DNA of 64,000 nt from Pseudoduganella violaceinigra DSM 15887 (GTDB lineage Bacteria; Pseudomonadota; Gammaproteobacteria; Burkholderiales; Burkholderiaceae_D): assembly GCF_000425385.1 (NCBI RefSeq), contig NZ_KE384356.1, positions 380,380 to 444,379 of the forward strand, given 5' to 3'. The notes below the pieces were generated by a model. The model was not told where the DNA came from, made no database searches, and was given only the letters and a program-made list of their open reading frames with translations. Below, one piece after another: positions 33,205 to 42,021 of this stretch (the first letter of the stretch is position 1; every line of letters begins with the position of its first letter). The translations under genes were made by a program, and so were the position numbers.

Positions 33205-35634
33205 TTAACCTTTGCGCAAACGCAGCGCGTTGAGGACGACGAAGGCGGAGCTGGCGGCCATGCCGACCCCGGACAGCCAGGGATTCAGCACGCCGAACGC
33301 CGCCGCCGGAATGCCGACAAGGTTGTACAGCGTGGCCCAGGCCAGGTTTTGCCGGATCACGCGCATGGTGCGGCGCGCGCTGCGGGCGGTTTCCGCCAGC
33401 AGTGGCAGGCGGGCGTCGAGCAGCACGCAGTCGGCGTGCACTTGTGCCAAGGTTGCACCGCTGCCCATGGCGAAGGACACATCGGCGGCGCTCAGCACGG
33501 CGGCGTCGTTGATGCCGTCGCCGACCATTGCCACTACGGCCCCGTGCCGCTGCAATTCCTGCACATAGGCGAGTTTTTCCCCGGGCAGGCAGTCGCCGAT
33601 CGCGCCGGCGATGCCCAATTGGCCCGCAACGCGCTCGGCCAGCGCCTGCTGGTCGCCGCTTAGCAGCACGACCTCTTTGCCGCGCCGCAGGAAGAATTCA
33701 ACCGTCCGCCGCGCATCGGCGCGCAGCGCATCGCTGACCAGGAAGCGTCCCAGCCAGCGTCCATGCATGCCCAGCCAAACCGTCGTCATCGGCGCGCCCT
33801 GGCCCGCCCGGTCCATCGCCGGTGCCGCGCTGCCCGCGATGCCGGCCACGTAGGCCGCCGTGCCGAGGCGATAGCGCACGCCGTTGACCACGCCTTCCAT
33901 GCCCTGCCCGGCCAGCTCCTGCAGGCCGCTGGCGACGGCCGCGCCCGCGCCATGGGCGTCGGCGGACGCCGCGATGGCGCGCGCCAGCGGGTGCGCACTG
34001 CCCGCCTCCAGCGCCGCGGCAACGCGCAGGAGGCCGACGATGCGCGCGCCGTCGACGGCGTCGACATGCTGCACGGTCGGCCGCCCTTCGGTCAACGTGC
34101 CGGTCTTGTCGAACACGATGTGCGTCGCGCGGTGCAGCGTTTCCAGCACATGCGGCTGTACGATCAGCGCGCCCTTGCCCAGCAAGCGGTCGGTGGCGGC
34201 CGCCAGGGCCGACGGCGTTGCCAGCGACAAGGCGCATGGGCAGGAGACCACCAGCACCGCAATCGCCACCGGCCAGGCGCGGGCGGCGTCGTGCCAATAC
34301 CAGAAGCCAAAGCTGGCCGCCGCGAACAGCAGCAGCGCGGCCACGAACCAGGAGGCGGCGCGGTCGGCCCACTGGGCGATCCGCGGCTTGGCGCTGCCGG
34401 CGCGCTCGATCAGCTTGAGCAGGCCGGCCAGGGTGCTGTCGCGCGCCGGTTTTTCGACCCGCAGCACGACCGGGCCGCCCGCGTTGACGGCGCCGCCCGG
34501 AATGGCGTCGCCCGCCATCTTGCGCTGCGGCGCGCTCTCGCCGGTCAAGAGCGACAGGTCGACGGCGGTGCTGCCGTCCACCACCACGCAATCGGCCGCC
34601 ACCGCCTCGCCGCCCTTGACAAGGATATAGTCGCCGGCCGCCAGCGCGCTGGCTGGAACAGCCGTGGCCTCGCGCGCAGCGGGCCAGTGCGGCAGGCGCT
34701 GCGCCATGTCCGGCACGCCATGGCGCAGGCGCGATAGCGCGGAAGCTGCCTTGCGGCGCGCCACCATTTCCAGGTAGCGGCTGGCCAGCAGCAGGAAGAT
34801 GAACATGGTGACGGAGTCGTAATACACCTCGCCGGCCCCGCGCAAGGTCGACACGGCGCTGGCGGTGAATGCCGCCAGGATGCCCAGCGCCACCGGCACG
34901 TCCATGCCCAGCGCGCGCGCTTTCAGGCTGGCCCAGGCGCCCTTCAGGAAGGGCTGGGCCGAGTAGGCGATGGCGGGCAGGGTCAGGAGCAGGCTGGCCC
35001 AGCGCATCAGGCTGGCCATATCCGCGTCCAGCGTACCGTCGCCGCCGGTCATGTACTCGGGCGCCACGTACATCATCACCTGCATCATCGACAGGCCGGC
35101 CACGAACAGCTGGCGGCCCAGCGTGCGGCTGGCTTTCTGCAACTGCGCGTCATGGCGCGTGGCGTCGTAGGGCCAGGCGTTGTAGCCGATGCTGCGCACC
35201 GCCTCCAGCAGCGCCGCTGCGGTGGTCTTGTCCTTATGCCAGCGGAGGAACAGCTTCTCGGTGGCGACATTCATGCTGGCCTCCTGCACGCCGTCGACCT
35301 GGCGCAGGCGGCGCTCGATCAGCCACACGCAGGCCGCGCAGCGGATACCTTCCACCAGCAGCGTGGTTGCGCGGGCATCGCCGTCGTCAATGATATTGGG
35401 ATCGTCTTCGGGCAGCGCCAGCGCGGCCGGCACGCCGGCGCCGGCGGTTGCGGCGAACCCGCTGCGCTCGCGGTAGTAGCCAGCCTGGCCGATATCGACA
35501 ATGGTTTGCGCCACGGCCGCACAGCCGGGGCAGCACATGGCGCGCGCAACACCGTCGATGTTCACCTGCCAGTCGGCGCTTGCCGCCACCGGCTGGCCGC
35601 AATGGAAGCACGGCGCGATTTCATTCATCTTCAT
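33205..35634 (-). CDS. ccoI: Copper-translocating P-type ATPase CcoI (FixI)
   Basis: An 809-aa P1B-type ATPase that delivers copper for cbb3 assembly. The N-terminal zinc-ribbon-like CFHCGQPV and CCPGCAAVA are followed by a heavy-metal domain with GIRCAACVW, the eight-helix core with SCPCALSLATPSA (CPC), the phosphorylation site FDKTGTLTEG, and the hinge MVGDGINDAAVL. The ATG at 35634 overlaps the TGA of the TauE-like gene (ATGA coupling) and is preferred over an upstream TTG; ATG 35628 is another option. Confidence 0.93.
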   Translation of the reverse strand: MKMNEIAPCFHCGQPVAASADWQVNIDGVARAMCCPGCAAVAQTIVDIGQAGYYRERSGFAATAGAGVPAALALPEDDPNIIDDGDARATTLLVEGIRCAACVWLIERRLRQVDGVQEASMNVATEKLFLRWHKDKTTAAALLEAVRSIGYNAWPYDATRHDAQLQKASRTLGRQLFVAGLSMMQVMMYVAPEYMTGGDGTLDADMASLMRWASLLLTLPAIAYSAQPFLKGAWASLKARALGMDVPVALGILAAFTASAVSTLRGAGEVYYDSVTMFIFLLLASRYLEMVARRKAASALSRLRHGVPDMAQRLPHWPAAREATAVPASALAAGDYILVKGGEAVAADCVVVDGSTAVDLSLLTGESAPQRKMAGDAIPGGAVNAGGPVVLRVEKPARDSTLAGLLKLIERAGSAKPRIAQWADRAASWFVAALLLFAAASFGFWYWHDAARAWPVAIAVLVVSCPCALSLATPSALAAATDRLLGKGALIVQPHVLETLHRATHIVFDKTGTLTEGRPTVQHVDAVDGARIVGLLRVAAALEAGSAHPLARAIAASADAHGAGAAVASGLQELAGQGMEGVVNGVRYRLGTAAYVAGIAGSAAPAMDRAGQGAPMTTVWLGMHGRWLGRFLVSDALRADARRTVEFFLRRGKEVVLLSGDQQALAERVAGQLGIAGAIGDCLPGEKLAYVQELQRHGAVVAMVGDGINDAAVLSAADVSFAMGSGATLAQVHADCVLLDARLPLLAETARSARRTMRVIRQNLAWATLYNLVGIPAAAFGVLNPWLSGVGMAASSAFVVLNALRLRKG

Positions 35635-36371
35635 GGCTGCAGCGTCAGGCAAAGCACATCAAGCCAGCCATGCTGGCCGCCGCTGGCGGCGCGCGCCAGT
35701 CCCAGCACGCCGAAGCCCAGCACCAGCAGGCCGCAGGCCACGCGCACCGCGCGCTGCTGCAGGTACTGGCGCAGCCTGGCGCCCGCCATGCCCATCGCCA
35801 GCAGCATCGGCAGCGTGCCGAGGCCGAACGCGGCCATCACCAGTGCGCCGTCGAGCGCCGAGCCGGACAGCATGGCGGTCAGCAGCACGCTGTAGACCAT
35901 GCCGCAAGGCACCCAGCCCCACAGGCCGCCCAGGGCCAGCGCCTTCCAGGGCGTATCCATCGGCACCAGCGGTTTGACCAGCGGCTGCACGCGGCGCCAC
36001 AGCATGCCGCCGGCCTGCTCCACGCGCGCTAGCCCGCGCCAGGCATCCATCAGGTACAGGCCCATGGCCGCCAGCATCAGGTTGGCCATCCAGTAGCCGA
36101 TCGCCTGCGCCGACGCGACCCGTGCCAGGCTGGCGACGCTGCCCGCCAGGCCGCCCGCGATGGCGCCGGCCACCATATAGCTCATCATGCGGCCGGCGTT
36201 ATACGCCAGCACATGAGCCGCGGTTGCGGCGCCCGTCCCCGCGCGCGCGATCGGAATCACGCGTGCGCGTGCCGGCGCGCCGACGCTGAACGCGCTGACG
36301 ATGCCGCCGCACATGCCGGCGCAATGGACGCTGCCGGCCAGGCCGGCAATCAGGACGGGCAGCAGGTTCAT
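35631..36371 (-). CDS. TauE/SafE-like membrane protein of the cco cluster
   Basis: A 246-aa polytopic membrane protein starting LLPVLIAGLAGSVHCAGMCGGI. The HCxGMCGG motif is typical of the 'sulfite exporter TauE/SafE family' (UreH-like) proteins found next to ccoI and ccoS. Its role is probably metal (copper) handling or oxidase maturation rather than sulfite export; that is inference from context. GAGGAGG precedes the ATG. It lies 7 bp after hemN and is translationally coupled to ccoI. Confidence 0.88.
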   Translation of the reverse strand: MNLLPVLIAGLAGSVHCAGMCGGIVSAFSVGAPARARVIPIARAGTGAATAAHVLAYNAGRMMSYMVAGAIAGGLAGSVASLARVASAQAIGYWMANLMLAAMGLYLMDAWRGLARVEQAGGMLWRRVQPLVKPLVPMDTPWKALALGGLWGWVPCGMVYSVLLTAMLSGSALDGALVMAAFGLGTLPMLLAMGMAGARLRQYLQQRAVRVACGLLVLGFGVLGLARAASGGQHGWLDVLCLTLQP

Positions 36372-36378
36372 GGCCTCC

Positions 36379-37809
36379 TCAGATCGTGCGCGAAAAGCGC
36401 AGCGGTTGTACCTGGCCCGGGGCGGTTCCCGCGGCGCGGTCGGCGGCCAGGTGGCGGTCGAACACCATGCAGATATTGCGGATCAGCAGGCGGCCTTTCG
36501 GCGTCACGGAAATCCAGTCGTCCTCGATCGCCAGCAAGCCATCCCTTTCGAACTCGCGCAGCTTGTCCAGTTCCTTGGCGAAGTACTGCGTGAAGCGGAT
36601 CGGATAGCCCAGTTCCAGCGCCGAAATCGACAGCTCGAAATTGCACATCAGGTTCTGGATCACCATGCGGCGCAGCAGGTCGTCGTTGTCCATCGCATAG
36701 CCGCGCGCGATCGGCAGGCGGCCTTGATCCAGGCGCGCATAGTATTCGTCCAGCGTCTTTTCGTTCTGGCTGTAGGTGCCGTTCACCGAGCTGATGGCCG
36801 ACACGCCCAGCGCCACCAGGTCGGTCTCGGCGTGGGTCGAATAGCCCTGGAAGTTGCGGTGCAGGCGGCCCTGGCGCTGCGCCACGGCCAGGTCGTCGTC
36901 CGGCTTGGCGAAATGGTCCATGCCGATGTAGACATAGCCGGCCTTGGTCAGGCGTTCGATGCACAGGGCCAGCATGTCCAGTTTCACGGCCGGCGCCGGC
37001 AGCTCGTCGTCGGCGATGCGGCGCTGCGGCTTGAACAGGTGCGGCATGTGGGCGTAGTTGTACAGGGCGATGCGGTCGGGATCCGCTTCGATCACCTTGT
37101 CCATCGTCGCCTGCATGGTGGTCATGCTCTGCTTCGGCAGGCCGTAGATCAGGTCCACGCTGATGGAGCGGAAGCCGGCGTCGCGCGCGGCCTGGATCAC
37201 GGCCAGGGTTTCCTGCGCCGGCTGGATGCGGTTGACCGCCTTCTGCACCTCGGGATCGAAGTCCTGCACGCCCATGCTGACGCGGTTGAAGCCCTGCTTG
37301 CGCAAGGTGTGAATGCGGCAAACGTCGACTGTGCGCGGATCGATCTCGATCGCGTATTCGCCTTCCTCGTCCGGCGCGAATGCGAAGTGCTGGCGCATAT
37401 GCGCCAGCAGCTCGCCCATCTGCTCGTCGTCCAGGTAGGTCGGGGTGCCGCCGCCGAAGTGCAGCTGCTCGACGCGGTTCATGCCGGCGAACAGCTTGCC
37501 CTGCATATCGATTTCCTGTTTCAGGTAGCCCAGGTAGGTGGCGGCCTTGCTGCGGTCCTTGGTGACCACTTTGTTGCAGGCGCAGTAATAGCACACCACA
37601 TTGCAGAACGGGATGTGCACGTACAGCGACAGCGGTGCGCGCGCGCCGCGCATGCGCAGCTTGGCTTGCGCCTCCAGGAAGCTGGCGTAGCTGAAATCGG
37701 GCTTGAAGCGGTCGGCCGTCGGATACGAGGTGTAGCGCGGGCCGGACGTGCTCATGCGGCTGATCAGCTCTGCGTCAAACTGTACGGTGGGTTCTGCGAT
37801 GATGTTCAT
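36379..37809 (-). CDS. hemN: Oxygen-independent coproporphyrinogen III oxidase (radical SAM)
   Basis: A 476-aa radical-SAM enzyme that converts coproporphyrinogen III to protoporphyrinogen IX without O2. Seen: YVHIPFCNVVCYYCACNK (CxxxCxxC cluster motif plus the extra Cys of HemN), LHFGGGTPTYL, and the C-terminal HemN domain. It is placed between an Aer-like receptor and cbb3 assembly genes, supplying haem under low oxygen. It starts 18 bp after the receptor gene, so it is probably transcribed from the same FNR-box promoter. Confidence 0.94.
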   Translation of the reverse strand: MNIIAEPTVQFDAELISRMSTSGPRYTSYPTADRFKPDFSYASFLEAQAKLRMRGARAPLSLYVHIPFCNVVCYYCACNKVVTKDRSKAATYLGYLKQEIDMQGKLFAGMNRVEQLHFGGGTPTYLDDEQMGELLAHMRQHFAFAPDEEGEYAIEIDPRTVDVCRIHTLRKQGFNRVSMGVQDFDPEVQKAVNRIQPAQETLAVIQAARDAGFRSISVDLIYGLPKQSMTTMQATMDKVIEADPDRIALYNYAHMPHLFKPQRRIADDELPAPAVKLDMLALCIERLTKAGYVYIGMDHFAKPDDDLAVAQRQGRLHRNFQGYSTHAETDLVALGVSAISSVNGTYSQNEKTLDEYYARLDQGRLPIARGYAMDNDDLLRRMVIQNLMCNFELSISALELGYPIRFTQYFAKELDKLREFERDGLLAIEDDWISVTPKGRLLIRNICMVFDRHLAADRAAGTAPGQVQPLRFSRTI

Positions 37810-37827
37810 GATCTTTCTCGTTCGGGA

Positions 37828-39480
37828 TTAGGCGGCCAGGCGCTTCGGTGCCAGGCGCGTTTGCCGCGCGCCGCGCGCCGAATTGACAGCCGCCGGGCGC
37901 GCATGGCGGGTGCGTTCGAATTTGAACAGGCTGAAGGCGTCGCGCAGGTGGCCGGCTTCGTCGGCCAGGCTGATCGCGGCGGCGGCCGCTTCTTCCACCA
38001 GGCCGGCGTTCTGCTGCGTCACCTGGTCCATATGGTTGACGGCCTGGTTCACCTGGTCCACCCCGGCGCTCTGTTCACGCGAGGCGGTGGAGATGTCGTG
38101 CATGATGCTGGTGACCTGCTTGACCGAGTCCACCACCTGGTCCATGGTGGCGCCGGCGCGCTGGGCGCGCTCCATCCCGGTGCCGACCTTGGCGACGGAG
38201 ATTTCGATCAGCTGCTTGATGTCCTTGGCGGCGGCGGAAGAGCGTTGCGCCAGGTTGCGCACCTCGCCCGCCACCACGGCGAAGCCGCGCCCCTGTTCAC
38301 CGGCGCGGGCCGCTTCCACCGCGGCGTTCAGCGCCAGGATGTTGGTCTGGAAGGCGATGCCTTCGATCAGGCCGATGATGTCGACCACCCGCCGGGAGGA
38401 CGCGTTGATCTCGTCCATCGTGGCGATCACTTCGGAAACGATCTCGCCGCCCTGCACCGCCACGCCGGAGGCGCTCACGGCTAGCTGGTTCGCTTCCATC
38501 GAGTTCTCGGCATTGGCCTTGACGGTCGAGGAGAATTCCTCGAGGCTGGAGGCGGTCTTTTCCAGGCTGGCGGCCTGCGCTTCGGTGCGTCCGGCCAGGT
38601 CGGCATTGCCGGCGGCGATCTGATTGGTGGCCACCGCCATGGCGTCGATGCTGAAGCGCACGTCGCGGATGGTGGCGATCAGGTTGCTGTTCATCTGCTG
38701 CAAGGCGCGCAGGAGCTGGCCCACTTCATCGGTGCTGTCGGTATCGAAGGCGCCGGTCAGGTCGCCGGCGGCGATCAGGCGCGCGCCGTCCAGTGCGCGG
38801 CCGAGCGGCTGCAGCATGCCGGTGCGCAGGGTGTGCCACAGGAAGACGTTGATCAGGAAGCCGAAGGCGGTGGCGCCGAAGATGCCCCAGCGCGTCGCAT
38901 CGCTGCTGCCGTCGGCGAACAGGGCGGCGAGGCAGACGGCGATCTGCAGCACATTGACCGCGCTGGTGGCCAGCCAGATACGCATGGCCAGCGAGGTGTG
39001 GCCCAGGCGCGCGACCAGCGTGAACAGGCCGAGCTTCACCACCTGGCCATTCTTGATGCGGATATTGCGCGCGCCGGCGGCGACCTGGCGGTAGGCCTCG
39101 GCCGCGGCGGCGACCTGGCTGCGTTCGGCCTTGGTGCGCACCGACATATAGCCGGTGGTGCGGCCGTTTTCCTTGATCGGGGTGATATTCGCCTTGACCC
39201 AGTAGAAATCGCCGTTCTTGCAGCGGTTTTTCACCAGGCCGGTCCAGGGGATGCCGGCACGGATGGTGTGCCACAGGTCGGCAAACGCTGCGGGCGGCAT
39301 GTCCGGGTGGCGGACGATGCTTTGCGGCTGGCCAATCAGTTCCGCAGCGGAAAAGCCGCTGATGTGCTCGAAGTAGGGATTGACGTAGACGATATTGCCT
39401 TCCAGGTCCGTCTTGGAGACGATCGCCTGGTCTTCGTCCAGTTCTACTTCCTGATTGCTTACCGGTAAATTTTTACGCAT
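37828..39480 (-). CDS. PAS-containing methyl-accepting chemotaxis protein, Aer-like
   Basis: A 550-aa receptor. The N-terminal PAS domain (about 25-120; TDLEGNIVYVNPYFEHISGFSAAELIG and KNGDFYWVKANITPI) is close to the FAD-binding PAS of Aer. Then come two closely spaced TM helices (about 170-215), HAMP (about 215-270), and an MCP signalling domain with the hairpin tip EGIAFQTNILALNAAVEAARAGEQGRGFAVVAGEVR. It probably mediates aerotaxis. The ATG at 39480, with GGGGG upstream, is preferred over GTG 39522. An FNR-like box lies about 85 bp upstream, and the cbb3 assembly genes follow. Confidence 0.9.
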   Translation of the reverse strand: MRKNLPVSNQEVELDEDQAIVSKTDLEGNIVYVNPYFEHISGFSAAELIGQPQSIVRHPDMPPAAFADLWHTIRAGIPWTGLVKNRCKNGDFYWVKANITPIKENGRTTGYMSVRTKAERSQVAAAAEAYRQVAAGARNIRIKNGQVVKLGLFTLVARLGHTSLAMRIWLATSAVNVLQIAVCLAALFADGSSDATRWGIFGATAFGFLINVFLWHTLRTGMLQPLGRALDGARLIAAGDLTGAFDTDSTDEVGQLLRALQQMNSNLIATIRDVRFSIDAMAVATNQIAAGNADLAGRTEAQAASLEKTASSLEEFSSTVKANAENSMEANQLAVSASGVAVQGGEIVSEVIATMDEINASSRRVVDIIGLIEGIAFQTNILALNAAVEAARAGEQGRGFAVVAGEVRNLAQRSSAAAKDIKQLIEISVAKVGTGMERAQRAGATMDQVVDSVKQVTSIMHDISTASREQSAGVDQVNQAVNHMDQVTQQNAGLVEEAAAAAISLADEAGHLRDAFSLFKFERTRHARPAAVNSARGARQTRLAPKRLAA

Positions 39481-39557
39481 CACGCGCCCCCTGTTGAATT
39501 TCTTGCTATGACGCAAGATCACAGGGATAAGTCTAGGGACTTGGGCGCGCTTTTTTA

Positions 39558-39571
39558 ATGATGTAGATCAA
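39558..39571 (-). promoter_or_regulatory. FNR/ANR box upstream of aer-like/hemN genes
   Basis: ATGAT-GTAG-ATCAA on the plus strand matches TTGAY-N4-RTCAA at 9 of 10 positions. The centre is about 85 bp before the receptor ATG. Together with the box at 33044-33057 it would place both halves of the cbb3 gene block under one oxygen-responsive regulator. Confidence 0.65.
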
Positions 39572-39590
39572 TTCTGGCCGCGTTGGCCCC

Positions 39591-39998
39591 TCAGGCTGGT
39601 TCGGACGGGATTGCCGAAGAGTCACGAACATTCTTTTGCACCGCCACGGCGGCGAACAGGCTCAGCGCGAAGGCGATGGCGTAAAAGCCCTTTTCGCTGA
39701 ACGCCAGGGTGGCATTCCACAGGCCAGCGCCCAGCAGCAGCATGGCCGAGGCGGTCGAAATCCAGCACAGGCCGAAGTACAGGTTGGAGACGCGGATGCC
39801 TTCCACCTTGTCGCGCACCGATTTTTGCAGCGATACGGCGGCAAACAGGCCGTACAGCAGGAGCGTCAGGTAGTAGCCCTTCTCATTCAGCGCCATTTGC
39901 GCATTCCACAGACCGGCAAGGAAGGCGCCGGCGCCGAGCAGCAAAGCGGTCCAGGACGCGCCGACAAAGGCGCTGGAAGGACGATGGTGGGTGGACAT
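39591..39998 (-). CDS. YiaA/YiaB-type small inner-membrane protein
   Basis: A 135-aa protein with two repeats of a two-helix unit (FVGASWTALLLGAGAFLAGLWNAQMALNEKGYY and NLYFGLCWISTASAMLLLGAGLWNATLAFSEKGFY), each ending in a VQK/RD loop: the YiaAB domain. Function unknown. The ATG at 39998 is preceded by AAGGAGACC. It is downstream of the DUF808 gene but separated from it by a terminator hairpin. Confidence 0.85.
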   Translation of the reverse strand: MSTHHRPSSAFVGASWTALLLGAGAFLAGLWNAQMALNEKGYYLTLLLYGLFAAVSLQKSVRDKVEGIRVSNLYFGLCWISTASAMLLLGAGLWNATLAFSEKGFYAIAFALSLFAAVAVQKNVRDSSAIPSEPA

Positions 39999-40013
39999 AT
40001 GGTCTCCTTGATA

Positions 40014-40037
40014 AGAAAAGGCGGCCGGGTGGCCGCC
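40014..40037 (-). terminator. Rho-independent terminator after the DUF808 gene
   Basis: On the minus strand GGCGGCC, loop ACCC, GGCCGCC is followed by TTTTCTT. The stem (40020-40026 with 40031-40037) is 7 GC pairs. It ends transcription of the DUF808 gene before the YiaA-like gene. Confidence 0.75.
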
Positions 40038-40066
40038 ATGGGTCAATCAGAACAGATTGCCGGGGG

Positions 40067-40996
40067 TTAGCGTTTGAGCGTGCTCAACAGCTTGCTGCCG
40101 ACCGTCACCAGCGCCAGCACGATGGCACCGGCGATCACGCCGCCGATGGTATCCAGGGCCGACGGCGTCACGGCAGCCAGCAGGGGACCGACGCCGCCCA
40201 CCGAACCGGCGGCTTCGGCAGCGTGATGGATCACATCATGCGCGCCGGGAATGCCGTGGGTCAGGATGCCGCCGCCGACCATGAACATGGCCACGGTACC
40301 GGCCACCGACAGGAATTTCATCAGCTTGGGCGCGGCATTGAGCAGGAAGCGGCCGAACGCCTGCACAGCGGCGCCGGCACGCCTGCTCAGGTAAAGACCG
40401 GCGTCGTCCATCTTTACGATGGCGCCCACCAGACCGTACACGCCCAGCGTCATCACGATGGCAATGCCGACCAGCACGGTGACCTGCTGCAGGAAGGAGG
40501 CCTTGGCCACCGTGCCCAGGGCGATCACGATAATCTCGGCCGACAGGATGAAGTCGGTACGCACAGCGCCCTTGATCTTTTCCTTTTCCATGGCAACCAG
40601 GTCAACATCCTGGTTCGCCGCCACCAGTTCCTTGTGGTGCTGCTCGTCTTCCGCATCAGAGTGCAACAGCTTGTGCGCGATCTTTTCGAAACCTTCAAAA
40701 CACAGGTAGGCGCCGCCCAGCATCAGCAGGGGCGTAATGGCCCATGGCGCGAAATAGCTGATCGCTAGTGCGGCAGGCACCAGGATCGCCTTGTTGATCA
40801 AGGAACCCTTCGCTACTGCCCAAACCACAGGCAATTCACGCTCGGCTTGCACGCCCGCCACCTGCTGCGCGTTCAGCGCCAGGTCGTCGCCCAGCACACC
40901 CGCGGTTTTCTTGGCCGCCACTTTGCTCATGGCAGCCACGTCATCCAGGATGGTGGCAATATCGTCAATCAGTGCGAGCAGGCTGGAACCGGCCAT
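40067..40996 (-). CDS. DUF808 (YedI-like) membrane protein
   Basis: A 309-aa predicted inner-membrane protein beginning AGSSLLALIDDIATILDDVA, with KVAAKKTAGVLGDDLALNAQQV, several TM helices and GAVRTDFILSAEIIVIALG. This is the DUF808/YedI pattern; function unknown. The ATG at 40996 has GGAG upstream; the frame stays open beyond it only as antisense to the LysE gene. A clear terminator follows. Confidence 0.9.
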   Translation of the reverse strand: MAGSSLLALIDDIATILDDVAAMSKVAAKKTAGVLGDDLALNAQQVAGVQAERELPVVWAVAKGSLINKAILVPAALAISYFAPWAITPLLMLGGAYLCFEGFEKIAHKLLHSDAEDEQHHKELVAANQDVDLVAMEKEKIKGAVRTDFILSAEIIVIALGTVAKASFLQQVTVLVGIAIVMTLGVYGLVGAIVKMDDAGLYLSRRAGAAVQAFGRFLLNAAPKLMKFLSVAGTVAMFMVGGGILTHGIPGAHDVIHHAAEAAGSVGGVGPLLAAVTPSALDTIGGVIAGAIVLALVTVGSKLLSTLKR

Positions 40997-41104
40997 TCGT
41001 ATAACTCCAAAGAAATAATTACAAGGTCGACAATCTAACACGCCGCCGCTGCCGGCGGGCGTCTTCAACGCTACAATGGGCCCTTTCAACGTCGGTAATC
41101 GGTC

Positions 41105-41746
41105 ATGATTTTCACCACCTGGATTACGTTTGTCATCGCTGCCTGCATCATTGCCGTGTCGCCCGGCTCGGGCGCCGTGTTGTCGATGTCGCATGGCCTG
41201 TCCTACGGTGTGAAGCGCACCACGGCCACCATCCTGGGCCTGCAACTGGGCCTGCTGCTGGTGCTGGCGATCGCCGGCGCCGGCGTCGGTTCGCTCTTGA
41301 TCGCCTCCGAAGTCGCCTTCAGCGTGGTGAAGACTATTGGCGCCCTGTACCTGATCTGGCTGGGCCTGAGCCAATGGCGCGCCAAGGTCGCCGCCGGCGA
41401 AGGCGTGCACGCGGCGCGCCAGGCGCTGCCGACCTTCCGCAAGCGCGTGATGATCGGCTTCCTGACCAATTCCACCAATCCCAAGGGCATCATCTTCATG
41501 GTCGCGGTGCTGCCGCAGTTCATCAACCAGCATGCGCCGCTGCTGCCGCAACTGGCGATCCTGGCGGCCACCATGTGCGTGATCGACCTGGTCGTGATGC
41601 ACAGCTATGCCTTCCTGGCCTCGTCCATGCAGCGCTTCTTCCGCGATTCCTCTGCCATCAAGGTGCAAAACCGGTTATTTGGCGGTCTTTTGATGTTAAT
41701 TGGCGGAGCCCTCTTCTTCGTCAAGCGTGGCGGGGCACAAGCATGA
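41105..41746 (+). CDS. LysE/RhtB-family exporter
   Basis: A 213-aa six-helix amino-acid/metabolite exporter (FVIAACIIAVSPGSGAVLSMSHGLSYG at the N-terminus; GFLTNSTNPKGIIFMVAVLPQF). It is RhtB-like; the substrate is unknown, with homoserine lactone or threonine types as possibilities. Its TGA overlaps the ATG of the DUF1653 gene (ATGA). A TACAAT hexamer at 41072-41077 is a possible -10, but no -35 is evident. Confidence 0.88.
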   Translation: MIFTTWITFVIAACIIAVSPGSGAVLSMSHGLSYGVKRTTATILGLQLGLLLVLAIAGAGVGSLLIASEVAFSVVKTIGALYLIWLGLSQWRAKVAAGEGVHAARQALPTFRKRVMIGFLTNSTNPKGIIFMVAVLPQFINQHAPLLPQLAILAATMCVIDLVVMHSYAFLASSMQRFFRDSSAIKVQNRLFGGLLMLIGGALFFVKRGGAQA

Positions 41747-41934
41747 CCACCCAGTTCCGGCATTACAAAGGCGGCATTTACGAGCTGGTGTGCGAAGCGA
41801 CGCTGGAATCGGACCTCAGCACGATGATCGTGTACAAGGCCGCCAACGGGTCCATCTGGTGCCGTCCGCGCGAAGTGTTCTTCGAGCTCATCGAAGTCGA
41901 CGGCAAGCCGGTGCAGCGCTTCACCCCCATTTGA
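41743..41934 (+). CDS. DUF1653 small protein
   Basis: A 63-aa protein FRHYKGGIYELVCEATLESD ... MIVYKAANGSIWCRPREVFFE, the full length of the DUF1653 family (a small beta fold of unknown function). It is coupled to the LysE-type exporter by an ATGA overlap. Confidence 0.85.
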   Translation: MTTQFRHYKGGIYELVCEATLESDLSTMIVYKAANGSIWCRPREVFFELIEVDGKPVQRFTPI

Positions 41935-42021
41935 AATTATTTGTAACTTGCGTCCTCGCTTCCGTTTCCCAAGCGTTATATAAAAATAAAAACGCAGGGG
42001 AGCATTCCCGTGGAGAGCGAA

